Positions 32,216 to 41,768 of a stretch of DNA of 46,738 nucleotides are shown one piece after another. A model generated the notes under the pieces. It worked only from the letters and a program-made list of their open reading frames with translations. It was not told where the DNA came from and made no database searches. Made by a program: the position numbers and the translations under genes. Source of the stretch: Muribaculaceae bacterium (lineage in GTDB: Bacteria; Bacteroidota; Bacteroidia; Bacteroidales; Muribaculaceae); NCBI GenBank assembly GCA_022510445.1, contig JAFLTN010000005.1, positions 1-46,738 on the forward strand, given 5' to 3'. How positions within the stretch are numbered: the first letter of the stretch is position 1; each line of letters opens with the position of its first letter.

Positions 32216-34780
32216 ATGTCGCAGCAAGAAAGAACAATTTATTCTTACGACGAGGCATATGAATCTTCACTCCAATACTTCAAAGGAGATCAGCTGGCAG
32301 CCCGAGTTTGGGTCACAAAGTATGCATTGAAAGACTCGTTTGGTAACATTTATGAAAAGAATCCTGACGATATGCATCACAGGATTTCTCATTCTCTGGC
32401 AGAAATCGAACAAAGATATCCCGATCCAATGTCGGAAGAGGAAATTTATGAAGCCCTTAAAGATTTCCGTTATATAGTGCCACAAGGGAGTCCTATGGCA
32501 GGAATCGGGAATGACTTTCAGGTCGGATCCTTATCCAACTGTTTTGTAATCGGTCTCGACAATGAACCGGACTCATATGGAGGTATCATCAAGATTGATG
32601 AGGAACAGGTGCAATTGATGAAGCGCCGCGGAGGAGTAGGCCATGACCTTTCACATTTGCGTCCCAAAGGTTCACCGGTAAAGAATTCAGCCCTGACCTC
32701 CACCGGGCTTGTACCGTTTATGGAACGATACAGCAATTCTACAAGAGAAGTTGCTCAAGACGGAAGAAGAGGTGCTTTAATGCTTACAGTTTCAATTAAG
32801 CATCCCGATTCCGAAGCTTTCATAGATGCCAAGACAACACCGGGTAAAATCACAGGTGCGAATGTGTCTATAAGGATTGATGATGAATTTATGAGAGCTG
32901 CCATTGAAGGAAAGCCTTATAAACTTCAATTCCCTGTAAAATCTTCCGATCCTATCCTTACTAAAGAGATAGATGCTCGCACCTTATGGAAAAAAATAAT
33001 TCATGACGCCTGGCAGAGTGCGGAACCGGGAGTGCTTTTCTGGGATACAATTTCCAGAGAAAGTCTTGCTGACTCATATGCCGATCAAGGTTTCGAGACA
33101 ATATCCACCAATCCTTGCGGAGAGATTCCCCTATGTCCTTACGACAGCTGCCGTCTGCTGGCCATGAATCTATATAGTTATGTAAAGAATCCGTTTACTA
33201 AAGAAGCTGAATTTGATTTTGATCTTTTCAGGAAACATGTCGGCATCGCTCAAAGGATTATGGACGATATTATCGATCTTGAAATGATGAAGATTGATGA
33301 AATTATCCGTAAAATCGAAGAAGATCCTGAATCACAAGAGGTCAAAACCACAGAACTCAATCTCTGGAAAAAAATCAAAGATAAGACTTCAAAAGGAAGA
33401 AGGACCGGATGTGGTACTACGGGAGAGGGGGATATGCTCGCTGCCTTAGGTTACAGATACGGCACTCCCGAAGCTACCGATTTTTCAGTAAGAATTCACA
33501 GGGAACTTGCATTGGCTTATTTCCGGTCATCTGTAGATCTTGCTGAGAGCCGTGGAGCATTTCCCGTGTTCGATTATGAAAAGGAAAAGAATAATCCTTT
33601 CCTTAATCGTCTGAGAGCTGAAGATCCTGAACTTATCGAAAGGATGGCAAAAGTTGGAAGAAGGAATATCTCATGTCTCACAATCGCTCCAACCGGTACC
33701 ACATCCCTGATGACTCAGACAACTTCCGGCATAGAGCCCGTTTTCATGCCGGTTTATAAAAGAAGAAGGAAAGTTAATCCGAACGATGAGAATGTAAGGG
33801 TTGATTTCACTGATGAAGTGGGAGACGCATTTGAAGAATATATCGTTTATCATCATAAATTCCTTGTCTGGATGAAAGCAAACGGTATAGTTCCTAAAGA
33901 AAATATGAGCGCCGAAGAAATTGATGAACTTGTTAAACTCTCACCTTATTATAAGGCAACATCAAATGATGTAGACTGGATGGAAAAGGTGAGGATGCAG
34001 GGTGCAATACAGAAATGGGTTGACCATTCAATAAGTGTAACCATCAATTTGCCCTCTGATGTTTCAGAAGAACTCGTTGACAAACTTTATACGGAAGCAT
34101 GGAAATCCGGCTGCAAAGGATGTACTGTCTATAGAGACGGTTCAAGGAACAATGTGCTTGAGACGGTGAAGAAACCGGCAGTTAAAAAAGAGAACCCGGA
34201 TACACTCGAGGGCCTTATTCACAATATCGATCATGAGGTAAAACGACCCATAGAACTTGAAGCAGATGTTGTGAGGTTCCAAAATAACAAAGAGAAATGG
34301 ATAGCCTTCGTAGGACTTGCCGACGGAAAACCATATGAAATATTCACCGGACTTGCCGACGATGATGACGGTATCTTCTGTCCTAAAAGTGTAAATCGTG
34401 GTAAAATCATTAAGGCGGTAGATGAAAGTGGAAAGAAACGTTATGACTTCCAGTTTATCAATAAAAGAGGCTATAAAACAACCATAGAGGGTCTGAGCGA
34501 AAAATTCAATCCTGAGTTCTGGAATTATGCAAAGCTCATTTCAGGTGTATTAAGATACGGCATGCCCATAGATCAGGTTTTGAAACTTGTCGGAGGGCTT
34601 GAGCTGGATTCCAATAGCATAAATACCTGGAAAAATGGAGTTGAAAGAGCCTTGAAGAAATATATGCCCAACGGAGCTATAGCAAAAGGAGACAAATGTC
34701 CGAACTGTGGGGCCGAGACACTTGTTTATCAAGAAGGATGTCTTATTTGTACAACATGCGGCAATTCAAAATGCGGCTAA
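32216..34780 (+). CDS. nrdJ: Class II (adenosylcobalamin-dependent) ribonucleotide reductase
   Basis: Reduces ribonucleotides to deoxyribonucleotides using a B12-generated thiyl radical, without oxygen; 854 residues. The catalytic barrel shows SLSNCFV (Cys109, one of the redox pair), NPCGEIPL (Cys301 thiyl and Glu303) and APTGTTS. GCGTTGEGDML and GCKGCTVYRDGSR are typical of NrdJ. The C-terminus carries CPNCG...CLICTTCGNSKCG, a Cys-rich tail seen in bacterial NrdJ that resembles a zinc site. The absence of a neighbouring nrdB-type radical subunit supports class II. No riboswitch is seen upstream. malQ follows after 23 bases and is probably co-transcribed. Confidence 0.94.
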   Translation: MSQQERTIYSYDEAYESSLQYFKGDQLAARVWVTKYALKDSFGNIYEKNPDDMHHRISHSLAEIEQRYPDPMSEEEIYEALKDFRYIVPQGSPMAGIGNDFQVGSLSNCFVIGLDNEPDSYGGIIKIDEEQVQLMKRRGGVGHDLSHLRPKGSPVKNSALTSTGLVPFMERYSNSTREVAQDGRRGALMLTVSIKHPDSEAFIDAKTTPGKITGANVSIRIDDEFMRAAIEGKPYKLQFPVKSSDPILTKEIDARTLWKKIIHDAWQSAEPGVLFWDTISRESLADSYADQGFETISTNPCGEIPLCPYDSCRLLAMNLYSYVKNPFTKEAEFDFDLFRKHVGIAQRIMDDIIDLEMMKIDEIIRKIEEDPESQEVKTTELNLWKKIKDKTSKGRRTGCGTTGEGDMLAALGYRYGTPEATDFSVRIHRELALAYFRSSVDLAESRGAFPVFDYEKEKNNPFLNRLRAEDPELIERMAKVGRRNISCLTIAPTGTTSLMTQTTSGIEPVFMPVYKRRRKVNPNDENVRVDFTDEVGDAFEEYIVYHHKFLVWMKANGIVPKENMSAEEIDELVKLSPYYKATSNDVDWMEKVRMQGAIQKWVDHSISVTINLPSDVSEELVDKLYTEAWKSGCKGCTVYRDGSRNNVLETVKKPAVKKENPDTLEGLIHNIDHEVKRPIELEADVVRFQNNKEKWIAFVGLADGKPYEIFTGLADDDDGIFCPKSVNRGKIIKAVDESGKKRYDFQFINKRGYKTTIEGLSEKFNPEFWNYAKLISGVLRYGMPIDQVLKLVGGLELDSNSINTWKNGVERALKKYMPNGAIAKGDKCPNCGAETLVYQEGCLICTTCGNSKCG

Positions 34781-34803
34781 AAATAATTCAAAATTGATAA
34801 AAC

Positions 34804-37482
34804 ATGAAGATCTCTTTTAACCTTAATTATCACACCCAATGGGGCGAGGGCTTATATCTCTGCGGCAATTTGCTTCAATTAGGAGGAGGCGACCCCACTC
34901 ATGCCCTGGAGATGAATCTTGTGTCTCCTGATTTATGGAGGGTCGATGTTGAATTTGAAGAGAATCCGCGACAGTTCGAATTCTTCTTCGTTGTAAAATC
35001 AAAAGATAAGGAATGGCGTTTCGAATGGGGCAAACCACATCGTTATGAAGGATGTGATGGGGTTTCCACTGTAAAAATATTCAGTTCATGGCAAGATATG
35101 CCAAGCGACAAGCCGTATTATTCTTCAGCCTTTGTCGACGGCATACTGAAAAGACAAGATTGTGATAAGCCTTTAGTAACAGGACCTGATTCGGTGCAGT
35201 TGCATGTAAGTGCCCCGATGGTTTATCCGGATGAGGTTCTGGCAGTTTGTGGCGAAGGAAATTATCTTGGGAACTGGCTACCTTCAAAAGCTCTTATCAT
35301 GAACGACAGTAACTATCCTGAATGGACAGTTAACATACCCTTGTCAGCGTGCAAAACTCCTTTTGAATATAAATTTGTAGTACTTAAGAGGAAAACTAAG
35401 GAAGCTGTGGCCTGGGAAACCATCAACAACAGAATTTGCGGTTTTGTGAAAGAGGAACCTGAGACTCTCATTGTAGTTGACGGACTTCGTTTTGCCAATC
35501 CGCGCGATCATTGGAAGGGAGCCGGAACAGCCATTCCTGTTTTCTCCATCAGGAGTGTAGAGGATAATGGTGTTGGCGATTTCATTGATTTGAAAAAGAT
35601 GGTTGACTGGTGTGTTCTCACAGGCCAGAAAATCCTTCAGGTGCTTCCAATAAATGATACCACAAAAACCAATACATGGGTGGATTCTTATCCTTATAGC
35701 GCCAATTCCACATTTGCATTGCATCCTATGTTCATTCGATTAGAAGAAGTGGGAATTCTGAAAGATCCGTTAAGGATGGCGGAATTTAAGAAAAAATCTG
35801 AAGAACTTAATGCTTTGCCTACAGTAGACTATGAAGGAGTCAACAATCTGAAACTCGATTATCTTACAGAGATTTTCGAGCAGGAAGGAGAAAAGACTCT
35901 GAATTCAGAAAATTTCATAAGATTCATCAATAAAAATGAAGAATGGCTGATGCCGTATGCTGCCTGGAGGGTGTTAAGCAAAGAGTATGGTACTCCGGAC
36001 AATAACAGATGGGGAGATTTCTCTGTTTTCCAATATGATAAAATAGAAAGATTTTGCATTGAGCATAAAAAAGAGATTGAATTCCATTATTTTGTACAAT
36101 ATCATCTCGATAAACAACTGACTGAAGTAAGAGATTATGCCCACTCGAAAGGTGTTGTGCTGAAAGGAGATATCCCAATTGGAATCAACCGTTACAGTGT
36201 TGACGCATGGCAGAACCCGAGGCTCTTCAATATGGACTGTCAGGCCGGAGCACCTCCCGATGATTTTTCCGTATTAGGCCAGAATTGGGGCTTCCCTACC
36301 TACAACTGGAAAGAAATGTCAGCCGACGGTTTTCAATGGTGGAAATCACGTTTCAGAAAAATGTCTGAATATTTCGATGCTTATAGAATAGATCATATCT
36401 TAGGTTTCTTCCGAATCTGGCAAATACCCTTGGATGCCATCCATGGCTTGTTAGGATACTTCAATCCGGCACTCCCATTTGCTCCGGAAGAATTGCGCCA
36501 TAATTACGACTTCTGGATTCACCCGGATGTTCAGACAAAACCATTGATACTTGAATGGATGCTGACTGACTTCTTCGGAGAATATACCACCGAGGCGAAG
36601 ACATTATATCTGCAACCAATTAATGACGGCAGATATCGGTTGAAAGAATTTGTGAATACCCAGAAGAAGGTCTCTGACTACTTTGAAGGCCTTGAACACT
36701 CGGAAAAGAATAAAAGGATCTGTGATGCACTTCTCGGACTGATAGACGATGTTCTTTTTATTGAGGATCCTTATCAGAAGGGACATTACCATCCGAGGAT
36801 TGCAGCACAATTCACTTATCAGTTCAGGATTCTGTCCGATTATGAAAAATGGTGTTTCAATCGTCTTTATAATGATTTCTTCTATCACCGCCATAATGAT
36901 TTCTGGTATGGCAAGGCAATGTGGAAACTACCTCCTTTGATCGATTCAACCGGAATGTTATGTTGTGCCGAAGACCTGGGAATGATTCCTGCCTGTGTGC
37001 CGGAAGTAATGTCCCGGCTTGAGATATTGTCCCTCGAGATTCAAAGGATGCCTAAAGATCCGAAACTGGAATTTGGAGACACATGGAGATATCCTTATTT
37101 CTCGGTTTGCACCACTTCAACCCATGACATGGGAGGGATCAGGTCATGGTGGGAAACCGACAGAGCTGTCACCCAAAGATTCTATAACAATGCATTGCAT
37201 GAACACGGAGAAGCTCCCTATTATGCAGAACCCTGGATCTGCAAAAAAATTCTTGACTTACAGCTCAACAGCCCTTCGATGTTCTGCATAATACCACTTG
37301 CAGACTGGCTGTCGGCCGACGGCTCCTTAAGGAGGGAAAATCCTAACGATGAACAGATAAATGAACCGGCCAATTCCCGTCATTACTGGAAATATCGGAT
37401 GCATCTCACAATTGAAGATCTTTTGAATCAGAAGAATTTTAACACAGATATGCGAAATGCAATAATTTCATCTGCAAGATAA
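34804..37482 (+). CDS. malQ: 4-alpha-glucanotransferase with two CBM20 domains (DPE2-like MalQ)
   Basis: Cytosolic GH77 amylomaltase (892 residues) that disproportionates maltodextrins by transferring glucan chains. Two N-terminal CBM20 starch-binding modules (about 1-105 and 125-235, e.g. TQWGEGLYLCGN and EVLAVCGEGNYLGNW) precede the GH77 barrel. Catalytic residues are nucleophile Asp530 (YRIDHILGFFRIW), acid/base Glu723 (CAEDLG) and Asp775 (STHDMGG). The tandem CBM20-GH77 layout is that of plant DPE2 and many Bacteroidetes enzymes and is longer than E. coli MalQ. No other glycogen or maltose genes are adjacent. It ends at a shared bidirectional terminator. Confidence 0.95.
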   Translation: MKISFNLNYHTQWGEGLYLCGNLLQLGGGDPTHALEMNLVSPDLWRVDVEFEENPRQFEFFFVVKSKDKEWRFEWGKPHRYEGCDGVSTVKIFSSWQDMPSDKPYYSSAFVDGILKRQDCDKPLVTGPDSVQLHVSAPMVYPDEVLAVCGEGNYLGNWLPSKALIMNDSNYPEWTVNIPLSACKTPFEYKFVVLKRKTKEAVAWETINNRICGFVKEEPETLIVVDGLRFANPRDHWKGAGTAIPVFSIRSVEDNGVGDFIDLKKMVDWCVLTGQKILQVLPINDTTKTNTWVDSYPYSANSTFALHPMFIRLEEVGILKDPLRMAEFKKKSEELNALPTVDYEGVNNLKLDYLTEIFEQEGEKTLNSENFIRFINKNEEWLMPYAAWRVLSKEYGTPDNNRWGDFSVFQYDKIERFCIEHKKEIEFHYFVQYHLDKQLTEVRDYAHSKGVVLKGDIPIGINRYSVDAWQNPRLFNMDCQAGAPPDDFSVLGQNWGFPTYNWKEMSADGFQWWKSRFRKMSEYFDAYRIDHILGFFRIWQIPLDAIHGLLGYFNPALPFAPEELRHNYDFWIHPDVQTKPLILEWMLTDFFGEYTTEAKTLYLQPINDGRYRLKEFVNTQKKVSDYFEGLEHSEKNKRICDALLGLIDDVLFIEDPYQKGHYHPRIAAQFTYQFRILSDYEKWCFNRLYNDFFYHRHNDFWYGKAMWKLPPLIDSTGMLCCAEDLGMIPACVPEVMSRLEILSLEIQRMPKDPKLEFGDTWRYPYFSVCTTSTHDMGGIRSWWETDRAVTQRFYNNALHEHGEAPYYAEPWICKKILDLQLNSPSMFCIIPLADWLSADGSLRRENPNDEQINEPANSRHYWKYRMHLTIEDLLNQKNFNTDMRNAIISSAR

Positions 37483-37499
37483 TTCTCTGAATCCTCAAT

Positions 37500-37531
37500 A
37501 ATAAACCCCGGTTGAGCCGGGGTTTATTATT
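37500..37531. terminator. Bidirectional terminator between malQ and folE
   Basis: AATAAACCCCGG (37500-37511), loop TTGAG and CCGGGGTTTATT (37517-37528) form a 12-bp perfect stem with A/T-rich flanks on both strands. It serves the two convergent operons. Confidence 0.92.
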
Positions 37532-37557
37532 TAATTGCCAATAATTTAATCATCAGA

Positions 37558-38133
37558 TTAATCGGAAATAAGGTCCAAAAATTCTTTTCTCAAATCATTA
37601 TCATTTTCAAACTTTCCTGTAAAATCCATTGTCACTGTGCTTGAATCCTGTTTCTCAACTCCTCTCATTTTCATGCAGAGATGCTGGGCATTGCAAGCCA
37701 CAATTACACCATCGTTAGGCAGAAGTTCCGAAATTGTCTTGCAAACCTGGAAAGTTAGTCTTTCCTGCACCTGAAGTCTTTTTGCAAAAACGTTTACAAT
37801 CCTAGCAAGCTTTGAAAGACCAATAATTTTCCCTTTAGGTATATATCCAACAGATAATTTTCCGAAGAAAGGCAGTATATGGTGTTCACACATACTGTAA
37901 AACTCGATATCCCTCACAATTACCATACGTGATCCGGAATGTTCAAAGATAGCCTGTGAAGCAATTTGTTTGGCGTCAAGATCATATCCGGAGGTTATAT
38001 CAAAAAGTGCTTTGGCAGCCCTTTCAGGAGTTTTCAAAAGCCCTTCCCTTTTAGGATCCTCCCCTATTAGTTTAAGGATTTCTCTATAATGATCGGCAAT
38101 TTCTGCTACAATTTTCTCCCTGTCGGTTCTCAT
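37558..38133 (-). CDS. folE: GTP cyclohydrolase I
   Basis: Catalyses GTP to dihydroneopterin triphosphate, the first step of folate (and pterin/queuosine precursor) synthesis; 191 residues, homodecameric in the family. Zinc ligands and active site appear in MCEHHILPFFG and in HLCMKMRGVEKQDSSTVT, which marks a zinc-type GCYH-IA. Its ATG overlaps the stop of the SPOR gene (ATGA). It is the last gene of the tpiA-SPOR-folE unit and ends at the bidirectional terminator. Confidence 0.96.
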   Translation of the reverse strand: MRTDREKIVAEIADHYREILKLIGEDPKREGLLKTPERAAKALFDITSGYDLDAKQIASQAIFEHSGSRMVIVRDIEFYSMCEHHILPFFGKLSVGYIPKGKIIGLSKLARIVNVFAKRLQVQERLTFQVCKTISELLPNDGVIVACNAQHLCMKMRGVEKQDSSTVTMDFTGKFENDNDLRKEFLDLISD

Positions 38134-38633
38134 TGCTTAACAACTATAATCTGGCTTTTAACAACTCTCATTTCAGAGGCGAAGCCCGGGAACGCTTTTT
38201 TCAGTTCTGTAAGGGCACTGTTAGCCTCCGCCTGGGTTCTGAAATTTCCGATCCGGGTATACCAGTTAGGAGAGCTTGAAAAAGTATAGACTTGTCCTTT
38301 ATATTTCGGGAATCTGGATAATATTACGTTTCCTCTGGCTTTAGCTCTTGATTCGAGAGTATTCTGGTTCCTTCCGTCACTGAAAACCTGAATTCTGAAA
38401 CCGGAGATTTTATTAATACCCGATTTCAGTTCATTACCTTTTTTCCCGGTTTGCGATTGAAGTATCCCTTCGAGTATAGATTCAGGAATATCAATATTTA
38501 TCTTTCCGTCAGATTCCTGCATTATTTTTTCCACTGCGTTTATCTCTTTGTCGGCAAATGCTTGAAAAGAGAAAGTAATGCAGAAGAGGAAAACTGCTAA
38601 AATGCGGAGAATTCTATCGGGGATACAAAGCAT
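38130..38633 (-). CDS. Secreted SPOR-domain protein
   Basis: A 167-residue envelope protein with a signal peptide (cleavage near QAFA, residue 27) and a C-terminal SPOR domain (about 85-160). SPOR hallmarks are GFRIQVFSDGRNQN, the LSRFPKYKGQVYTF strand and the closing YTRIGNFRTQAEANSAL. SPOR domains bind denuded septal glycan, so a cell-division location is likely. I chose ATG at 38633; a TTG at 38645 would add four residues and overlap the tpiA stop. The gene lies between tpiA and folE, with its stop overlapping folE. Confidence 0.9.
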   Translation of the reverse strand: MLCIPDRILRILAVFLFCITFSFQAFADKEINAVEKIMQESDGKINIDIPESILEGILQSQTGKKGNELKSGINKISGFRIQVFSDGRNQNTLESRAKARGNVILSRFPKYKGQVYTFSSSPNWYTRIGNFRTQAEANSALTELKKAFPGFASEMRVVKSQIIVVKQ

Positions 38634-38641
38634 AAATATTA

Positions 38642-39394
38642 TCAATCAAAAGCCTCTACTATACCCATGAAAGAACCTGCTTCAAGGGAAGCACCTCCGA
38701 TTAAGCCGCCGTCAACATCTGGTTTGCTAAATATTTCTTTAGCATTTGAAGGCTTGCAGGAACCACCGTAAAGGATTGAAGTATTGTCAGCAATTTCTTT
38801 TCCGTATTTATCGGCAATTACTTTCCTGATATGAGCATGCATGTCCTGAGCCTGGTCGGCGGTTGCAGTCTTTCCGGTACCGATGGCCCAAACAGGTTCA
38901 TAAGCTATCACGAGCTTTGAAAAATCTTCCGGGCTAAGTTCAAACAAAGCCTCAACCTGACCTTTCACAACATCGTTAAATGTTCCGTTTTCTCTTTGTT
39001 CGAGCACTTCGCCTACACAGAAGATAGGGGTAAGGCCATTTGCAAGAGCGAGACGTGTTTTTTTAAGAAGTTGTTCATTATTTTCACCGAAATATTCTCT
39101 TCTTTCGCTATGTCCCAAGATAACATGAGAAGCACCTGTAGATTTTACCATAGCTGCGCTTACTTCACCTGTATAAGCACCCTTTTCATGTTCTGAACAA
39201 TTCTCGGCGCCTAATTTCAAAGGTTCATCGATCACACCTTTAACAGAAACGAGGTGAGTGAATGGAGTGCAAATAATAACTTCACAGTTAGCTTTTTTGT
39301 CTTTGAGCAGATCATTAATTTGGCTTGCCAGCTCTACTCCCTCTTCGAGCACTGTATTCATCTTCCAGTTGCCAGCAACTATATTCTTTCTCAT
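38642..39394 (-). CDS. tpiA: Triosephosphate isomerase
   Basis: Interconverts dihydroxyacetone phosphate and glyceraldehyde-3-phosphate in glycolysis; 250 residues, normal length. The N-terminal GNWKMN holds the catalytic Lys, His95 lies in LGHSERRE and Glu166 in [10 protein letters not shown]. The phosphate loop YGGSCKPSN and the closing GGLIGGASL are present. It leads the minus-strand unit tpiA-SPOR-folE. Confidence 0.97.
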   Translation of the reverse strand: MRKNIVAGNWKMNTVLEEGVELASQINDLLKDKKANCEVIICTPFTHLVSVKGVIDEPLKLGAENCSEHEKGAYTGEVSAAMVKSTGASHVILGHSERREYFGENNEQLLKKTRLALANGLTPIFCVGEVLEQRENGTFNDVVKGQVEALFELSPEDFSKLVIAYEPVWAIGTGKTATADQAQDMHAHIRKVIADKYGKEIADNTSILYGGSCKPSNAKEIFSKPDVDGGLIGGASLEAGSFMGIVEAFD

Positions 39395-39439
39395 AATCTT
39401 TGATTTTTATTAATCGGGAAAAATTTCCTAAATAGAATG

Positions 39440-39447
39440 CAAAGTTA
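39440..39447 (-). promoter_or_regulatory. Candidate -7 element of the tpiA operon
   Basis: The complement of 39440-39447 reads TAACTTTG, a perfect -7 box, 46 bases before the tpiA ATG. No good -33 TTTG stands at the usual distance. Confidence 0.5.
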
Positions 39448-39552
39448 GCTTTTTTTGTTTTAATTTGACTTCCCTCATTATTAAAAAAGCAAAAAAATCT
39501 GTTTTTAAGAAGAAAAGGTAGAACGAACATATGGGGAAAGGGAGGTGAAATT

Positions 39553-39583
39553 TTTGTGTAGTGATGGGTTATCATTATCTTTG
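39553..39583 (+). promoter_or_regulatory. Promoter of uvrB-ygiQ-tilS
   Basis: TTTG at 39553-39556, exactly 19 bases, then TATCTTTG at 39576-39583. The start site near 39590 gives a very short leader (about 13 bases) before the uvrB ATG at 39603. Confidence 0.8.
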
Positions 39584-39602
39584 CTGAATTGTTATTTTTT
39601 AT

Positions 39603-41756
39603 ATGGAATTCAAACTTACTTCCGATTATAGTCCAACCGGTGACCAGCCGGAAGCCATAGAAGAACTGGTTCAAGGGGTTGAATCAGGCATGCCACATCA
39701 GACGCTTCTCGGCGTTACGGGTTCCGGCAAAACCTTTACAATGGCAAATGTCATTCAAAAAGTGAAACGCCCTACCCTGATTTTATCTCACAACAAGACT
39801 CTTGCCGCACAGCTTTATTCAGAATTCAAATCTTTTTTTCCGGAGAATTCTGTTCAATATTTCGTTAGCTATTATGATTATTATCAACCGGAAGCTTATA
39901 TTCCGTCAAGCGACAAGTATATAGAAAAAGATCTGATGATCAACGACCAGATCGAACGCCTCAGGCTCTCCACCGTGGCGTCTCTGCTTTCCGGGAGGAG
40001 AGATATTGTAGTAGTGTCGAGCGTAAGCTGCATTTACGGTATGGGGAATCCGGAAGATTTCTCCCAAAGTGTGGTAAATATATCCGTCGGACAGAAGATC
40101 TCCAGGAATGCCTTTATGCGTCAGCTCGTCTCATCACTTTATTCACGCTCCGAAATAACCCTTGCTCCGGGGAATTTCAGGGTCAAAGGTGACACGATTG
40201 ATATAATGCTTTCATTCGAGGAGATCCAACTGAGGGTTATTTTCTGGGGAGACGAAATAGAAAAAATTCAGACCATTGATCCGCATACTGGAGTAACGCT
40301 ATCTAATCTTGAAGGTTTTAAAATATATCCTGCAAATATATTTGTGACAACAGCCGAACGTATGGGTTCTGCAATCGATCAGATTTCACTTGACCTCGGA
40401 GCACAATGTGATTTTTTCGTCAAAGAAGGACGAATGCTGGAAGCAGACCGACTCAGAGAACGGGTGAGCTATGACATTGAGATGATGAAAGAATTAGGGC
40501 ATTGTTCAGGCATAGAGAATTATTCAAGATATTTTGACGGCCGCGAGCCGGGTATGAGACCATTCTGTCTTCTTGATTATTTTCCAAAAGACTTTCTAAC
40601 CATAATAGATGAAAGTCATGTGACAATACCACAGCTAAGAGGTATGAACGGAGGAGACCTTTCAAGGAAAATGAACCTAGTGGAATACGGATTCCGCCTT
40701 CCGGCTGCGATAGACAACCGACCGCTAAAATTCGACGAATTTGAATCACTGACTCCACAAAAAATCTATGTTAGCGCAACCCCCGGCGACTATGAACTCG
40801 TAAGAAGCGAGGGAGTCTTTACCGAACAAGTAATTCGTCCGACCGGGCTCCTGGATCCGGAGATAGAGGTAAGGCCAACCATGAATCAGATTGACGATTT
40901 GATGGAAGAGATCCGGGAAAGAATAGAAAGAGACGAAAGGATACTGGTGACCACCCTTACAAAAAGAATGGCCGAAGAACTTGACGCTCATTTAAGAAAA
41001 TGGGGAGTAAGCAGCGCCTATATCCACAGCGATGTAGACACATTAGAAAGAATCAGGATATTGGAAGACCTTCGGGAGGGAGTCTATGAGGTATTAGTGG
41101 GAGTTAATCTATTAAGAGAGGGGCTTGATTTGCCGCAGGTGAGTCTTGTAGTTATTCTGGATGCTGACAAAGAGGGATTTTTAAGGAATCATAGGTCATT
41201 GACACAGACCGCAGGAAGAGCTGCGCGAAATGTAAACGGTAAAGTCCTTATGTATGCAGACAAAATAACCGATAGTATGCAGAGGACAATAGACGAAACT
41301 GAACGTCGACGAGCCAAACAAAAGCTTTATAACGAAAAGCATGGCATAACCCCGAGTCCGATTATCAAGAAATCGTCTGCAAGAGACCTTATAGAACTTT
41401 ATGGTGGCGAGAGTCCAGATGTAGAACCGTTGAAAGGTAAAATCAGCAAAACTTCTGGCCTTTCCGGCAATCGTAAAGCACCGGTTACTCCGGCTGAAAA
41501 AAGAGCGGCTTCAAAGGGTAAAAATGTGGCCGGCACACCTGTTCGGCCTTATTTCGAAGAGGAACATCAATTGGGAATGGCAGCTGATCCGGTAATTGAA
41601 TATATGAGCATAGATGAACTAAAGATTAGAATAGAGAAAGTGAACCGAGAAATGCTCGCAGCAGCCAAGAAGACAGATTTCATAGAAGCTACCAGATTGA
41701 GAAACGAGCTCCTTGAGTTGCAAGACATCCTTGAAATGAAGGATTCTGTGAAATAA
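39603..41756 (+). CDS. uvrB: UvrB excinuclease ABC subunit B
   Basis: DNA-opening helicase-like subunit of nucleotide-excision repair, 717 residues. Walker A is GVTGSGKT (37-44), and the damage-verifying beta-hairpin lies in [12 protein letters not shown] (about 93-104). Further motifs are DESH and [12 protein letters not shown] plus the QTAGRAARN motif VI. The C-terminal UVR motif (about 675-710) contacts UvrC. Between motif VI and the UVR motif there is an extra Lys/Pro/Ala-rich stretch of some 60 residues (about 600-660), making the protein longer than E. coli UvrB (673). uvrA is 12 kb upstream and no uvrC is in the window. Confidence 0.96.
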   Translation: MEFKLTSDYSPTGDQPEAIEELVQGVESGMPHQTLLGVTGSGKTFTMANVIQKVKRPTLILSHNKTLAAQLYSEFKSFFPENSVQYFVSYYDYYQPEAYIPSSDKYIEKDLMINDQIERLRLSTVASLLSGRRDIVVVSSVSCIYGMGNPEDFSQSVVNISVGQKISRNAFMRQLVSSLYSRSEITLAPGNFRVKGDTIDIMLSFEEIQLRVIFWGDEIEKIQTIDPHTGVTLSNLEGFKIYPANIFVTTAERMGSAIDQISLDLGAQCDFFVKEGRMLEADRLRERVSYDIEMMKELGHCSGIENYSRYFDGREPGMRPFCLLDYFPKDFLTIIDESHVTIPQLRGMNGGDLSRKMNLVEYGFRLPAAIDNRPLKFDEFESLTPQKIYVSATPGDYELVRSEGVFTEQVIRPTGLLDPEIEVRPTMNQIDDLMEEIRERIERDERILVTTLTKRMAEELDAHLRKWGVSSAYIHSDVDTLERIRILEDLREGVYEVLVGVNLLREGLDLPQVSLVVILDADKEGFLRNHRSLTQTAGRAARNVNGKVLMYADKITDSMQRTIDETERRRAKQKLYNEKHGITPSPIIKKSSARDLIELYGGESPDVEPLKGKISKTSGLSGNRKAPVTPAEKRAASKGKNVAGTPVRPYFEEEHQLGMAADPVIEYMSIDELKIRIEKVNREMLAAAKKTDFIEATRLRNELLELQDILEMKDSVK

Positions 41757-41768
41757 TAGCGACAGAAA

